Shown: positions 25,962-33,191 of the stretch, piece after piece
Position numbering within the stretch: position 1 is the first letter of the stretch
Layout: every line of letters starts with the position of its first letter
DNA from: Pseudomonadota bacterium
GTDB taxonomy: Bacteria > Pseudomonadota > Alphaproteobacteria > Rhizobiales > Hyphomicrobiaceae
Reading direction: 5' to 3'
Length of the DNA stretch: 41,285 nucleotides
Assembly (NCBI GenBank): GCA_023405815.1
Contig: JAEXXM010000007.1
Location: 1 to 41,285 of the forward strand
Position numbers and translations under genes: made by a program
The notes under the pieces: generated by a model
The model's input: the letters and a program-made list of their open reading frames with translations, nothing else
Told to the model about the DNA's origin: nothing
Database searches by the model: none

Positions 25962-27608
25962 ATGGCAATGGCCGGCATCAGCGCCAACAGGCTGGAGCTC
26001 CTGCAGATCGCAGACGCGGTCGCGCGCGAGAAGTCGATCGATCGCAAGATCGTCATCGAGGCGATGGAGGACGCCATCCAGAAGGCGGCCAAGTCGCGCT
26101 ACGGTGCGGAGAACGACATCCGCTGCGAGATCGACCCGAAGACGGGCGAGGCGCGACTGTCGCGGGTCCTGGCGGTGGTCGAGAACGTCGAGAACGATGC
26201 GACGCAGATAACGCTCGACGATGCTCAGCGCCGCAACAAGGACGCCAAGATCGGCGATCTCATCGCCGAGCCGCTGCCGCCGTTGGATTTCGGACGCGTC
26301 GCGGCGCAGAACGCCAAGCAGGTCATCGTGCAGAAGGTGCGCGAGGCCGAGCGCGAGCGGCACTTCAATGAATACAAGGATCGCATCGGCGAGATCGTCA
26401 ACGGCACGGTGAAGCGCGTCGAGTACGGCAACGTCATCGTCGACCTTGGACGAGCCGAAGGCATCGTGCGCCGCGACGAGATGATCCCGCGCGAGAACGT
26501 GCGCTACGGCGACCGTATCCGCGCCTACATCTACGACGTTCGCCGCGAGCCGCGCGGCCCGCAGATTTTCCTGTCGCGCGCGCGCCCGGAGTTCATGTCG
26601 AAGCTGTTCGCGCAGGAAGTTCCGGAGATCTATGACGGCGTCGTCGAGATCAAGTCGGTGGCGCGTGATCCGGGCTCCAGGGCCAAGATTGCTGTCATTT
26701 CCAAGGATTCCTCCATCGATCCGGTCGGCGCGTGCGTGGGTATGCGCGGCAGCCGAGTTCAGGCCGTCGTCAACGAGCTGCAGGGCGAGAAGGTCGATAT
26801 CATCCAGTGGAACCCGGACGCGGCGAGCTTCATTGTGAACGCTCTAGCCCCGGCCGAGGTGACGAAGGTCGTGCTCGACGAAGACTCGAACCGCATCGAA
26901 GTGGTGGTGCCGGAGAGCCAGCTTTCGCTGGCCATCGGCCGCCGCGGCCAGAACGTGCGCCTCGCATCGCAGCTCACCGGCTGGGACATCGACATTCTCA
27001 CCGAGCAGGAAGAGTCGGAGCGGCGCCAGAAGGAGTTCTCGGAGCGCTCGAACCTGCTCATGGAAGCGCTCGACGTCGACGAGGTCATCGCGCAGCTTCT
27101 CGTTACCGAAGGCTTTGCCTCCATTGAGGAGGTCGCCTACGTCGACATCGGCGAAATTGCCCATATCGAGGGCTTCGACGAGCACACGGCGAACGAGATC
27201 CAGACGCGTGCACGCGAGTACCTCGAGAAGCAGGAGGCCGATCGCGACGCCAAGCGGCGCGAGCTCGGCGTCGCCGATGAGATCGCGAAGGTCCAGGGTG
27301 TCACCACCGCGATGATGGTCGCGATGGGCGAGAACGGCATCAAGACGCTCGAAGACCTTGCCGACTGTGCCACCGACGACCTCGTCGGCTGGACCGAGCG
27401 CAAGAAGGAAAAGGACTCCGAGCCGGTGCGGCACAAGGGCGTGCTGGAGGGCTTCGAGATCGGCCGCAAGGAGGCCGAGGAGATGATCATGTCGGCGCGC
27501 GTGTTGGCCGGCTGGATCAAGCCGGAGGATCTCGCGGCACCGGCCGCAGAGGGTGCCGAGGACGAGGCTGCGGTCGAAGGCGGTGACGACGCCGCCGTCG
27601 AAGGCTAG
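25962..27608 (+). CDS. nusA: Transcription termination/antitermination factor NusA
   Basis: NusA binds RNA polymerase and modulates pausing, termination and antitermination. The 548 residues show the N-terminal polymerase-binding domain (ELLQIADAVAREKSIDRKIV, to about residue 130), an S1 domain (about 140-205, GEIVNGTVKRVEYGNVIVDL), and two KH domains (about 210-350, with VGACVGMRGSRVQAVVNELQ and LAIGRRGQNVRLASQLTGWD). Two C-terminal acidic helix-hairpin-helix repeats follow at about 370-520, as in other proteobacteria. The end is a short acidic Ala/Glu/Gly tail. ATG 25962 has a strong GAGGAGGAA site; an in-frame ATG six bases later is a minor alternative. The leader hairpin upstream makes autoregulation plausible. 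Confidence 0.96.
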   Translation: MAMAGISANRLELLQIADAVAREKSIDRKIVIEAMEDAIQKAAKSRYGAENDIRCEIDPKTGEARLSRVLAVVENVENDATQITLDDAQRRNKDAKIGDLIAEPLPPLDFGRVAAQNAKQVIVQKVREAERERHFNEYKDRIGEIVNGTVKRVEYGNVIVDLGRAEGIVRRDEMIPRENVRYGDRIRAYIYDVRREPRGPQIFLSRARPEFMSKLFAQEVPEIYDGVVEIKSVARDPGSRAKIAVISKDSSIDPVGACVGMRGSRVQAVVNELQGEKVDIIQWNPDAASFIVNALAPAEVTKVVLDEDSNRIEVVVPESQLSLAIGRRGQNVRLASQLTGWDIDILTEQEESERRQKEFSERSNLLMEALDVDEVIAQLLVTEGFASIEEVAYVDIGEIAHIEGFDEHTANEIQTRAREYLEKQEADRDAKRRELGVADEIAKVQGVTTAMMVAMGENGIKTLEDLADCATDDLVGWTERKKEKDSEPVRHKGVLEGFEIGRKEAEEMIMSARVLAGWIKPEDLAAPAAEGAEDEAAVEGGDDAAVEG

Positions 27609-27637
27609 CAAGAGATGTCGGCGAGAGGAGCATTTGC

Positions 27638-28279
27638 TTGGGCGCTGAGCTCATCGAAGACGCAGAGGACGGCGACGTGCGGGGCTCGCTCCGCCGCTGC
27701 GCCGTCACGCGCCAAGAGCTTCAGCCCGAGGAATTGATCCGCTTCGTCGCCGACCCTTCCGGCACGATCGTTCCCGACCTGACGCGCAAGCTGCCCGGTC
27801 GCGGCGTATGGGTGAAGTGCGAACGTACCGCGGTCGAGGCGGCGGTGAAAACCAACGCCTTCGCCAAGAGCCTCAAGCGCCAAGTCAGCGTGCCTGCAGA
27901 CTTGTCCCAGCGGATCGACACACTATTTCTAGAGCGCATCCTCAAAGCGCTGTCGCTGGCCAATAAGGCCGGTCTTGTCTCCACCGGAGCGGAGAAGGTC
28001 GACAAGCTGCTCGACAGCGGCAAGGCCGCGGCGCTTGTGCATGGCGCCGACGGGACGGCCGAGGGACGCCGCAAGCTGAACGCCAAGTTCACGGCGATTC
28101 AACGGGATAAAGGCCGGTCAGCCCCCATTGTTGATTGGCTCACCATCGAACAATTGAGCTTGGCCATGGGGCGGTCAAATGTGGTACATGCTGGCCTCAT
28201 ACAAGGCGGAGCCACGGAACGGTTACTGAGCGAGGCCGAGCGCTTAAGGCGCTACCGGTGCGGCTTGAGCGCATCCTAA
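27638..28279 (+). CDS. YlxR-family RNA-binding protein (RnpM) fused to an L7Ae-like domain
   Basis: The first half (about residues 17-90) is the YlxR/DUF448 domain with RRCAVTRQELQPEELIRFVAD and KLPGRGVWVKCERTAVEAAV. The second half (about 105-190) resembles a ribosomal L7Ae/L30e RNA-binding domain, with RILKALSLANKAGLVSTGAE-KVDKLL and AALVHGADGTAEGRRKL. This two-domain form is common in alphaproteobacteria, where the Firmicutes have two separate genes between nusA and infB. YlxR of Bacillus binds RNase P. The start is TTG at 27638 with GAGAGGAG seven bases upstream; a nearby ATG at 27615 is out of frame. Low-efficiency initiation may keep its level below its neighbours. Confidence 0.9.
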   Translation: MGAELIEDAEDGDVRGSLRRCAVTRQELQPEELIRFVADPSGTIVPDLTRKLPGRGVWVKCERTAVEAAVKTNAFAKSLKRQVSVPADLSQRIDTLFLERILKALSLANKAGLVSTGAEKVDKLLDSGKAAALVHGADGTAEGRRKLNAKFTAIQRDKGRSAPIVDWLTIEQLSLAMGRSNVVHAGLIQGGATERLLSEAERLRRYRCGLSAS

Positions 28280-28319
28280 GGGCCGAAAAGCGGGATTTCG
28301 GAGTTTGAACGAGAAGAGC

Positions 28320-31091
28320 ATGACAGAGACCAAGGACACCACCGACAAGACTCTCCGCGGAGGCGCGCGCAAGCCGCTGTCGCTGCAGCGGACGGTCGAG
28401 AGTGGCCACGTCCGGCAGAACTTCAGCCACGGCCGTTCCAAGTCGGTGGTCGTCGAGAAGCGCAAGACGCGCAAGCTCGCCGGGCCTGGCGGGACGGAGA
28501 ACGAGGTGGCGAGCCCTGCGCCGGTCGTCGAAGCTCCCGTCGCGCGCAAGCCGTTGCGTCCCGAGCCGGCAGCGCCAGCGCAGAGCGCAGCGGCTCCCGC
28601 CGTTGGCCGCGGCCTTTCCGATGAAGAGCGCGATGCACGCGCCCGGGCGCTGGCTGCAGCGCGCCAGCGCGATGACGTCGAGCGTCAGGAAGAGCGCGTG
28701 CGCGCAGAGCTTGCTGCGGCTGCCGCCGCAGCGGCGCCTCCGCCGCCACCGGCAGAAGTAGCGCCGACGCCTGCTCCCGTCGCGGAGGTTGCACCTCAGG
28801 CGCCAGTCACCGCGCGTCAGCCCGAGCCGCAGCGTGCTCCAGAGGCACGCGCGCCGCAGCATCATCGCGAGCATCGTGGCCCCGACTCCCGTGGTCCCGG
28901 ACCGGGAGGTCCGCGTGGCCCGCGGCCTGGCGGCGACAGCGGCCCACGTGGTCCGCGGCCCGGTGGTGACGGCGGCCCGCGCGGCCCGCGCACATCCTAC
29001 AATCCTGCGCTGCAGCCGCGCGAAGGTGGCCGCCCGCGCGAAATCGACATTCCCGTCCCGACGCGCGCAAAGCCGGAGGCCGAGGCGCCCAAGCGGATCG
29101 TCCGTGGCCCCGAGATGGGCGACGAGGACGATCGCGGCGGCCCCAAGGGGCTGCGCAAGCCCGGAGCTACCCGCGCACCGACGCCGAAGCCGGACGAAAA
29201 GCGCGAGCGCATCAAGCTGACGATCAACAACGCTTTCGACGAGAAGCAGCGCGAGCGCTCGTTGGCCTCGCTGAAGCGCAAGCGCGAGCGCGAGAAGCTC
29301 AAGGCGATGGGTATCTCCCAGGCGCGCGAGAAGATCGTGCGCGAGGTGGTGATTCCCGAGGTCATCACCATCCAAGAGCTCGCCAACCGCATGACCGAAC
29401 GCGCCGTCGACGTCATCAAATACCTGATGAAAGAAGGCGCGATGCACAAGATCAACGATGTGGTCGACGCCGACACGGCGGAGCTCATCGTTCAGGAGTT
29501 CGGGCATACGCCGAAGCGCGTTTCCGAGGCCGACGTCGAGACTGGATTCATTGGTGAAAAGGATGAGGAGGGCGCGCTCGAGCCGCGCGCTCCGATCGTC
29601 ACCATCATGGGTCACGTCGATCACGGCAAGACGTCGTTGCTCGACGCCATCCGGCAGACGAACGTCGTCGCCGGCGAAGCGGGCGGCATCACTCAGCATA
29701 TCGGTGCCTACCAGGTGAAGACGCCGAGTGGCGCGAAGGTGACGTTTATCGACACTCCGGGCCACGAGGCGTTCACCGCCATGCGCGCACGCGGCGCCAA
29801 GGTGACGGACATCGTGGTGCTCGTCGTCGCTGCAGACGACGGCGTCATGCCGCAAACGGTCGAGGCGATAAACCACGCCAAGGCGGCAGGCGTTCCGATC
29901 ATCGTTGCCATCAACAAGATCGACAAGCCGCAGGCCGATCCAAATCGCGTGCGCACGGAACTCCTGCAGCACGAGATCGTGGTCGAGAGCATGTCGGGCG
30001 AGACGCTTGATGTGCCGGTGTCGGCGCTCAAGAGGACCAACCTCGACAAGCTGCTCGAGGCGATCCAACTGCAGGCGGAAATCCTCGACCTCAAGGCTAA
30101 TCCGAACCGTTCAGCCGAAGGCATCGTCGTCGAGGCAAAGCTGGAGCGCGGTCGTGGCCCGGTAGGTACGGTGCTTGTTCAGCGCGGCACGCTCAAGGTC
30201 GGCGACATCGTCGTCGCAGGCAAGGCCTGGGGACGCGTCCGCGCCCTCATCGACGAGCTCGGCGCCAACGTTCCGGAGGCGGGTCCGTCGATTCCGGTGG
30301 AAATCCTGGGCTTTGACTCGGCGCCCGAAGCAGGCGACCAGTTCGCCGTCGTCGAGAGCGAGGCTCGTGCCCGCGAGATCACCGACTACCGCGTGCGCAA
30401 GCGCCGCGACACCATGGGCTCGGCCGGTACACCGCGTACGCTCGAGCAGATGATGCAGTCGCTGAAGGAGACGGGCCGCAAAGACTTCACGCTGCTCGTC
30501 AAGGGCGATGTGCAGGGCTCTGTCGAAGCCATCGCCGGCTCGCTGCGCAAACTCGGCACCGACGAGGTTGCGGCGCAGATCGTGCATTCGGGCGTCGGCG
30601 GCATCACCGAATCCGACGTGGCGCTGGCCAGCGCGTCGAAGGCGGTCATCGTCGGCTTCAACGTGCGCGCCAATGCGCAGGCGAAGGCTCTGGCCGAGCG
30701 CGACGGCGTGCAAATCCGCTACTACAGCATCATCTACGATCTCGTAGACGACGTGAAAGCAGCGATGTCGGGTCTGCTTGCTCCGACCATCCGCGAAATC
30801 TACCTCGGCAAGGCGGAAATCCTCGAGGTGTTCAACATCTCGAAGACCGGCAAGGTCGCTGGCTGCCGCGTCACCGAGGGCAAGGTCGAGCGTGGCGCGA
30901 AGGTGCGCCTGCTGCGCGACGACGTGGTGATCCACGAGGGCACGCTGTCGACCTTGAAGCGCTTCAAGGACGAGGTGAAGGAAGTACCCGCCGGACAGGA
31001 ATGCGGCATGGCCTTCGCCAACTACCAGGACATCCGTCAGGGTGACCATATCGAGTGCTTCAACATCGAGACGGTGACCCGCTCGCTCTGA
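28320..31091 (+). CDS. infB: Translation initiation factor IF-2
   Basis: IF-2 is the GTPase that places initiator fMet-tRNA on the 30S subunit. The 923-residue protein has a long disordered N-terminal region (to about 330), rich in Ala/Pro/Arg/Gly. The G domain follows: G1 GHVDHGKT at 431-438, G3 DTPGHEAF from Asp478, and G4 NKID from Asn532. Domains II-IV end at ECFNIETVTRSL. ATG 28320 has a GAGAAGAG site; TTG 28305 is a weaker upstream option. Around residues 199-225 the N-terminal region holds tandem 11-residue repeats of RGPRPGGD(S/G)GP, encoded by 33-bp DNA repeats at 28914-28979. Confidence 0.96.
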   Translation: MTETKDTTDKTLRGGARKPLSLQRTVESGHVRQNFSHGRSKSVVVEKRKTRKLAGPGGTENEVASPAPVVEAPVARKPLRPEPAAPAQSAAAPAVGRGLSDEERDARARALAAARQRDDVERQEERVRAELAAAAAAAAPPPPPAEVAPTPAPVAEVAPQAPVTARQPEPQRAPEARAPQHHREHRGPDSRGPGPGGPRGPRPGGDSGPRGPRPGGDGGPRGPRTSYNPALQPREGGRPREIDIPVPTRAKPEAEAPKRIVRGPEMGDEDDRGGPKGLRKPGATRAPTPKPDEKRERIKLTINNAFDEKQRERSLASLKRKREREKLKAMGISQAREKIVREVVIPEVITIQELANRMTERAVDVIKYLMKEGAMHKINDVVDADTAELIVQEFGHTPKRVSEADVETGFIGEKDEEGALEPRAPIVTIMGHVDHGKTSLLDAIRQTNVVAGEAGGITQHIGAYQVKTPSGAKVTFIDTPGHEAFTAMRARGAKVTDIVVLVVAADDGVMPQTVEAINHAKAAGVPIIVAINKIDKPQADPNRVRTELLQHEIVVESMSGETLDVPVSALKRTNLDKLLEAIQLQAEILDLKANPNRSAEGIVVEAKLERGRGPVGTVLVQRGTLKVGDIVVAGKAWGRVRALIDELGANVPEAGPSIPVEILGFDSAPEAGDQFAVVESEARAREITDYRVRKRRDTMGSAGTPRTLEQMMQSLKETGRKDFTLLVKGDVQGSVEAIAGSLRKLGTDEVAAQIVHSGVGGITESDVALASASKAVIVGFNVRANAQAKALAERDGVQIRYYSIIYDLVDDVKAAMSGLLAPTIREIYLGKAEILEVFNISKTGKVAGCRVTEGKVERGAKVRLLRDDVVIHEGTLSTLKRFKDEVKEVPAGQECGMAFANYQDIRQGDHIECFNIETVTRSL

Positions 31092-31109
31092 TCGCTCACG
31101 CGCGCTAGT

Positions 31110-31195
31110 CCGTTCGCTCGTATGGGCGAACGGGCGCGCTCCGTGGGGCGGCGCTCGCGCCGGGTCGCCTTGCTCCCCTGGCCCTGCGGGCCAGG
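31110..31195. repeat. Three-hairpin cluster after infB; third copy of the palindromic element
   Basis: The 168-bp infB-rbfA gap holds three hairpins in a row. The first is CCGTTCGC/GCGAACGG (31110-31133). The second is the shared GCGGCGCTCGCGCCGG (31148-31163), followed by a linker GTCGCCTTGCTCCC like that in the murJ-trpS copies. The third is CCTGGCCC-TGC-GGGCCAGG (31177-31195). No T tract follows, so this is not a classical terminator. It may act as a processing or stability element inside the operon. Confidence 0.7.
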
Positions 31196-31259
31196 CGTCT
31201 ATTTAAATCGCGATGCCAAGGGCGGTCCGATCCCGCCGTGGCAAATGGGCTAGACTCAA

Positions 31260-31661
31260 GTGACCAGATCAAAGAAATCCGGGGGCTCGGCGCCTCCATC
31301 GCAGCGTCAGCTTCGCGTCGGCGAGCTGATACGGCACAAGCTGGCAGAGATGCTGGCGCGCGGCGAAATCCACGACGACGTGATCGCCTCGCACGTGATC
31401 ACCGTTCCCGAGGTGCGGCTATCGCCGGACTTGAAACTGGCAACGGCCTATATCGTGCCGCTCGGCGGCGCCGATACGGAGACGGTGATCGAAGCGCTGA
31501 ACCGCAACAAGCGCTACATCCGCGGCGAGCTCGCGCATGCCGTGAACCTCAAGTTCGCACCCGACATCCGCTTCCGCCGCGACGAGACCTTCGAGGAGGC
31601 GAGCCGCATCGATGCGCTGCTGGCGAGCCCCAAAGTCCGCCAGGACGTGGAGAAGGACTGA
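31260..31661 (+). CDS. rbfA: 30S ribosome-binding factor A
   Basis: RbfA helps late 16S rRNA processing and cold-adapted 30S assembly. The 133 residues have the family features RQLRVGELIRHKLAEMLARG, the strand VITVPEVRLSPDLKLATAYI, and the KH-type end NRNKRYIRGELAHAVNLKFA-PDIRFRRDETFEEASRID. The likely start is GTG at 31260; there is no earlier in-frame ATG and no clear binding site, though the sequence up to it is open. truB follows after five bases. The gap in front, filled with hairpins, may uncouple its expression from infB. Confidence 0.93.
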   Translation: MTRSKKSGGSAPPSQRQLRVGELIRHKLAEMLARGEIHDDVIASHVITVPEVRLSPDLKLATAYIVPLGGADTETVIEALNRNKRYIRGELAHAVNLKFAPDIRFRRDETFEEASRIDALLASPKVRQDVEKD

Positions 31662-31666
31662 CCCAA

Positions 31667-32566
31667 ATGGCTCGTCGCAAGAAGGGAAACCCGGTTCACG
31701 GGTGGGTGGTGCTCGACAAGCCGATCGGCATGACGTCGACGCAGGCGGTCGGCGCCGTGCGCCGGCTGTTCGAGGCGCAGAAAGCCGGACATGCCGGGAC
31801 GCTCGATCCGCTCGCCACCGGCATCCTGCCGATTGCGCTCGGCGAGGCTACAAAGACGGTACCGTTCGCCGTCGACGGCGAGAAAGCCTATCGGTTCACG
31901 GTTCGCTTCGGGGCGGAAACCGACACCGACGATGCCGAAGGGAAGGTCGTGCGCACGTCGGGCGTGCTGCCGACGCTCGAAGACATCGAGAACGTCCTTC
32001 CAGATTTCACCGGCGAGATCAGCCAGGTGCCGCCGGCTTTCTCGGCCATCAAGATCGACGGCAACCGCGCCTACGACCTCGCCCGCGCGGGGGAGACCGT
32101 TGAGCTCGAGCCGCGCTGGATCGTGGTCGAGGACCTGCGGCTCGTCGACATGCCCGATGCATCGACGGCGGTGCTGGAGGCCGAGTGCGGCAAAGGTACC
32201 TACGTCCGTGCGCTAGCGCGCGATATCGGTCGTACTCTCGGCAGCGCGGCGCATGTCATCGCCCTGCGCCGCACCAGAGTCGGCCCGTTCCACGAGGAAA
32301 TGTCCGTACAACTTCCGATGCTGGAGGCCGGCGATATCGAGCAGTTCCTGCAGCCGGTCGAGGCGGCGCTGGGCGACATTCCGGGTCTCAGCGTCGGGCC
32401 GAACGATGCGGCAAGCCTTTCGCGGGGGCAGGCGGTGCTGGTGCGCGGGCGTGACGCGCCGATCCTCAGCGGGGCGGCCTATGCCCACTTCAAGGGCCGG
32501 ATTCTGGCCCTCGGCGAGCTGGAAAAAGGCGCCTTCCGGCCCACGCGCGTCTTCAATTTCGGCTGA
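31667..32566 (+). CDS. truB: tRNA pseudouridine(55) synthase TruB
   Basis: TruB isomerises U55 in the T-loop of all tRNAs and also acts as a tRNA chaperone. The 299-residue protein starts MARRKKGNPVHGWVVLDKPI and has the catalytic Asp47 in GHAGTLDPLATG. Further conserved parts are KAYRFTVRFGAETDTDDAEG and CGKGTYVRALARDIG. The C-terminal region has a PUA-like end. The frame is open upstream to 31238 but that extension is the shadow of rbfA and was not used. ATG 31667 is five bases after rbfA, with GGAGAAGGA inside the end of that gene. Confidence 0.95.
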   Translation: MARRKKGNPVHGWVVLDKPIGMTSTQAVGAVRRLFEAQKAGHAGTLDPLATGILPIALGEATKTVPFAVDGEKAYRFTVRFGAETDTDDAEGKVVRTSGVLPTLEDIENVLPDFTGEISQVPPAFSAIKIDGNRAYDLARAGETVELEPRWIVVEDLRLVDMPDASTAVLEAECGKGTYVRALARDIGRTLGSAAHVIALRRTRVGPFHEEMSVQLPMLEAGDIEQFLQPVEAALGDIPGLSVGPNDAASLSRGQAVLVRGRDAPILSGAAYAHFKGRILALGELEKGAFRPTRVFNFG

Positions 32567-32759
32567 AAATTCGCTCCACAGGGCATGAAGGCGAATCGTT
32601 AACGCCCGAGAGGCCTTGCCGGCGGCGATTTGTGCTCGCGGCCGCGGCGGGCTCGTGTATAAGACGGCCACCACTTGCGACCCTGCTGGACGACATCCCG
32701 GCTGTGGCCGCACCCGGAGGGCAATGCCCTCTCCTTCACCTCAACAGAAAGGATGCCCG
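32567..32759 (+). promoter_or_regulatory. rpsO leader with hairpin
   Basis: This 193-bp gap has a TATAAG -10-like sequence near 32656-32661 without a well-placed -35, and a hairpin GAGGGC-AAT-GCCCTC at 32717-32731. The hairpin ends about 17 bases before the AAAGGA site of rpsO. S15 represses its own mRNA in several bacteria by binding leader structures, so this is a candidate S15 site; I cannot confirm the fold. Confidence 0.4.
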
Positions 32760-33029
32760 ATGTCGCTGTCGCCAGAGCGCAAGAGCGCGCTCATCAAAGA
32801 AAACGCCACCAAGACCAACGATACCGGCTCGCCGGAGGTCCAGATCGCCATTCTCACCGAGCGCATCAACGACCTGACCGAGCACTTCAAGACGCACAAG
32901 AAGGACAACCACTCGCGTCGCGGCCTCCTCAAGATGGTGAGCCAGCGCCGTCAGCTCCTCGACTACGTGAAGCGCAAGAACGAGCAGCGCTACCAGACCA
33001 TCATCGACAAGCTCGGCATCCGCCGCTGA
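32760..33029 (+). CDS. rpsO: 30S ribosomal protein S15
   Basis: S15 is a primary 16S rRNA binding protein that nucleates the 30S platform. All 89 residues fit: MSLSPERKSALIKENATKTN, the loop DTGSPEVQIAILTERINDLT, the KTHKKDNHSRRGLLKMVSQR helix turn, and the end QTIIDKLGIRR. ATG 32760 is preceded by AAAGGA. An ATG at 32753 in the same region is out of frame. The pair rpsO-pnp is conserved across proteobacteria, where both genes are autoregulated after transcription. Confidence 0.97.
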   Translation: MSLSPERKSALIKENATKTNDTGSPEVQIAILTERINDLTEHFKTHKKDNHSRRGLLKMVSQRRQLLDYVKRKNEQRYQTIIDKLGIRR

Positions 33030-33191
33030 TCACGACACGCGCGCGGAAGGCCGGAGCGCAGCGCGCACGGCCATCCGCCCGCAAACTCTAGAGGCAGTGA
33101 GCCTCGCACCTCGGCCTGGAGCCGAAGGTGGCGTCGCCGGCATTCCGGCTGGCCGCGCAATGCACCGAGATGAGAGAAAGAAAGAACGCAC
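33030..33191 (+). promoter_or_regulatory. pnp leader region with hairpin
   Basis: The 162-bp rpsO-pnp gap contains a hairpin GAGGC-AGTGA-GCCTC at 33091-33105 and GC-rich inverted segments around 33052-33073 and 33111-33153. It ends in a purine run (GAGAAAGAAAGAA) before the pnp ATG. In E. coli this leader is an RNase III and PNPase autoregulation target; similar control is plausible here but unproven. Confidence 0.4.

Noticed and set aside
28197..30068. Minus-strand open frame of 623 codons opposite infB
   Set aside because: Low-information Arg/Leu/His-rich translation typical of the antisense of a GC-rich gene; infB on the other strand is unambiguous.
31238..31666. Upstream extension of the truB frame by 143 codons
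   Set aside because: It overlaps rbfA in another frame, and the translation is Arg/Ala noise; TruB starts normally at 31667.
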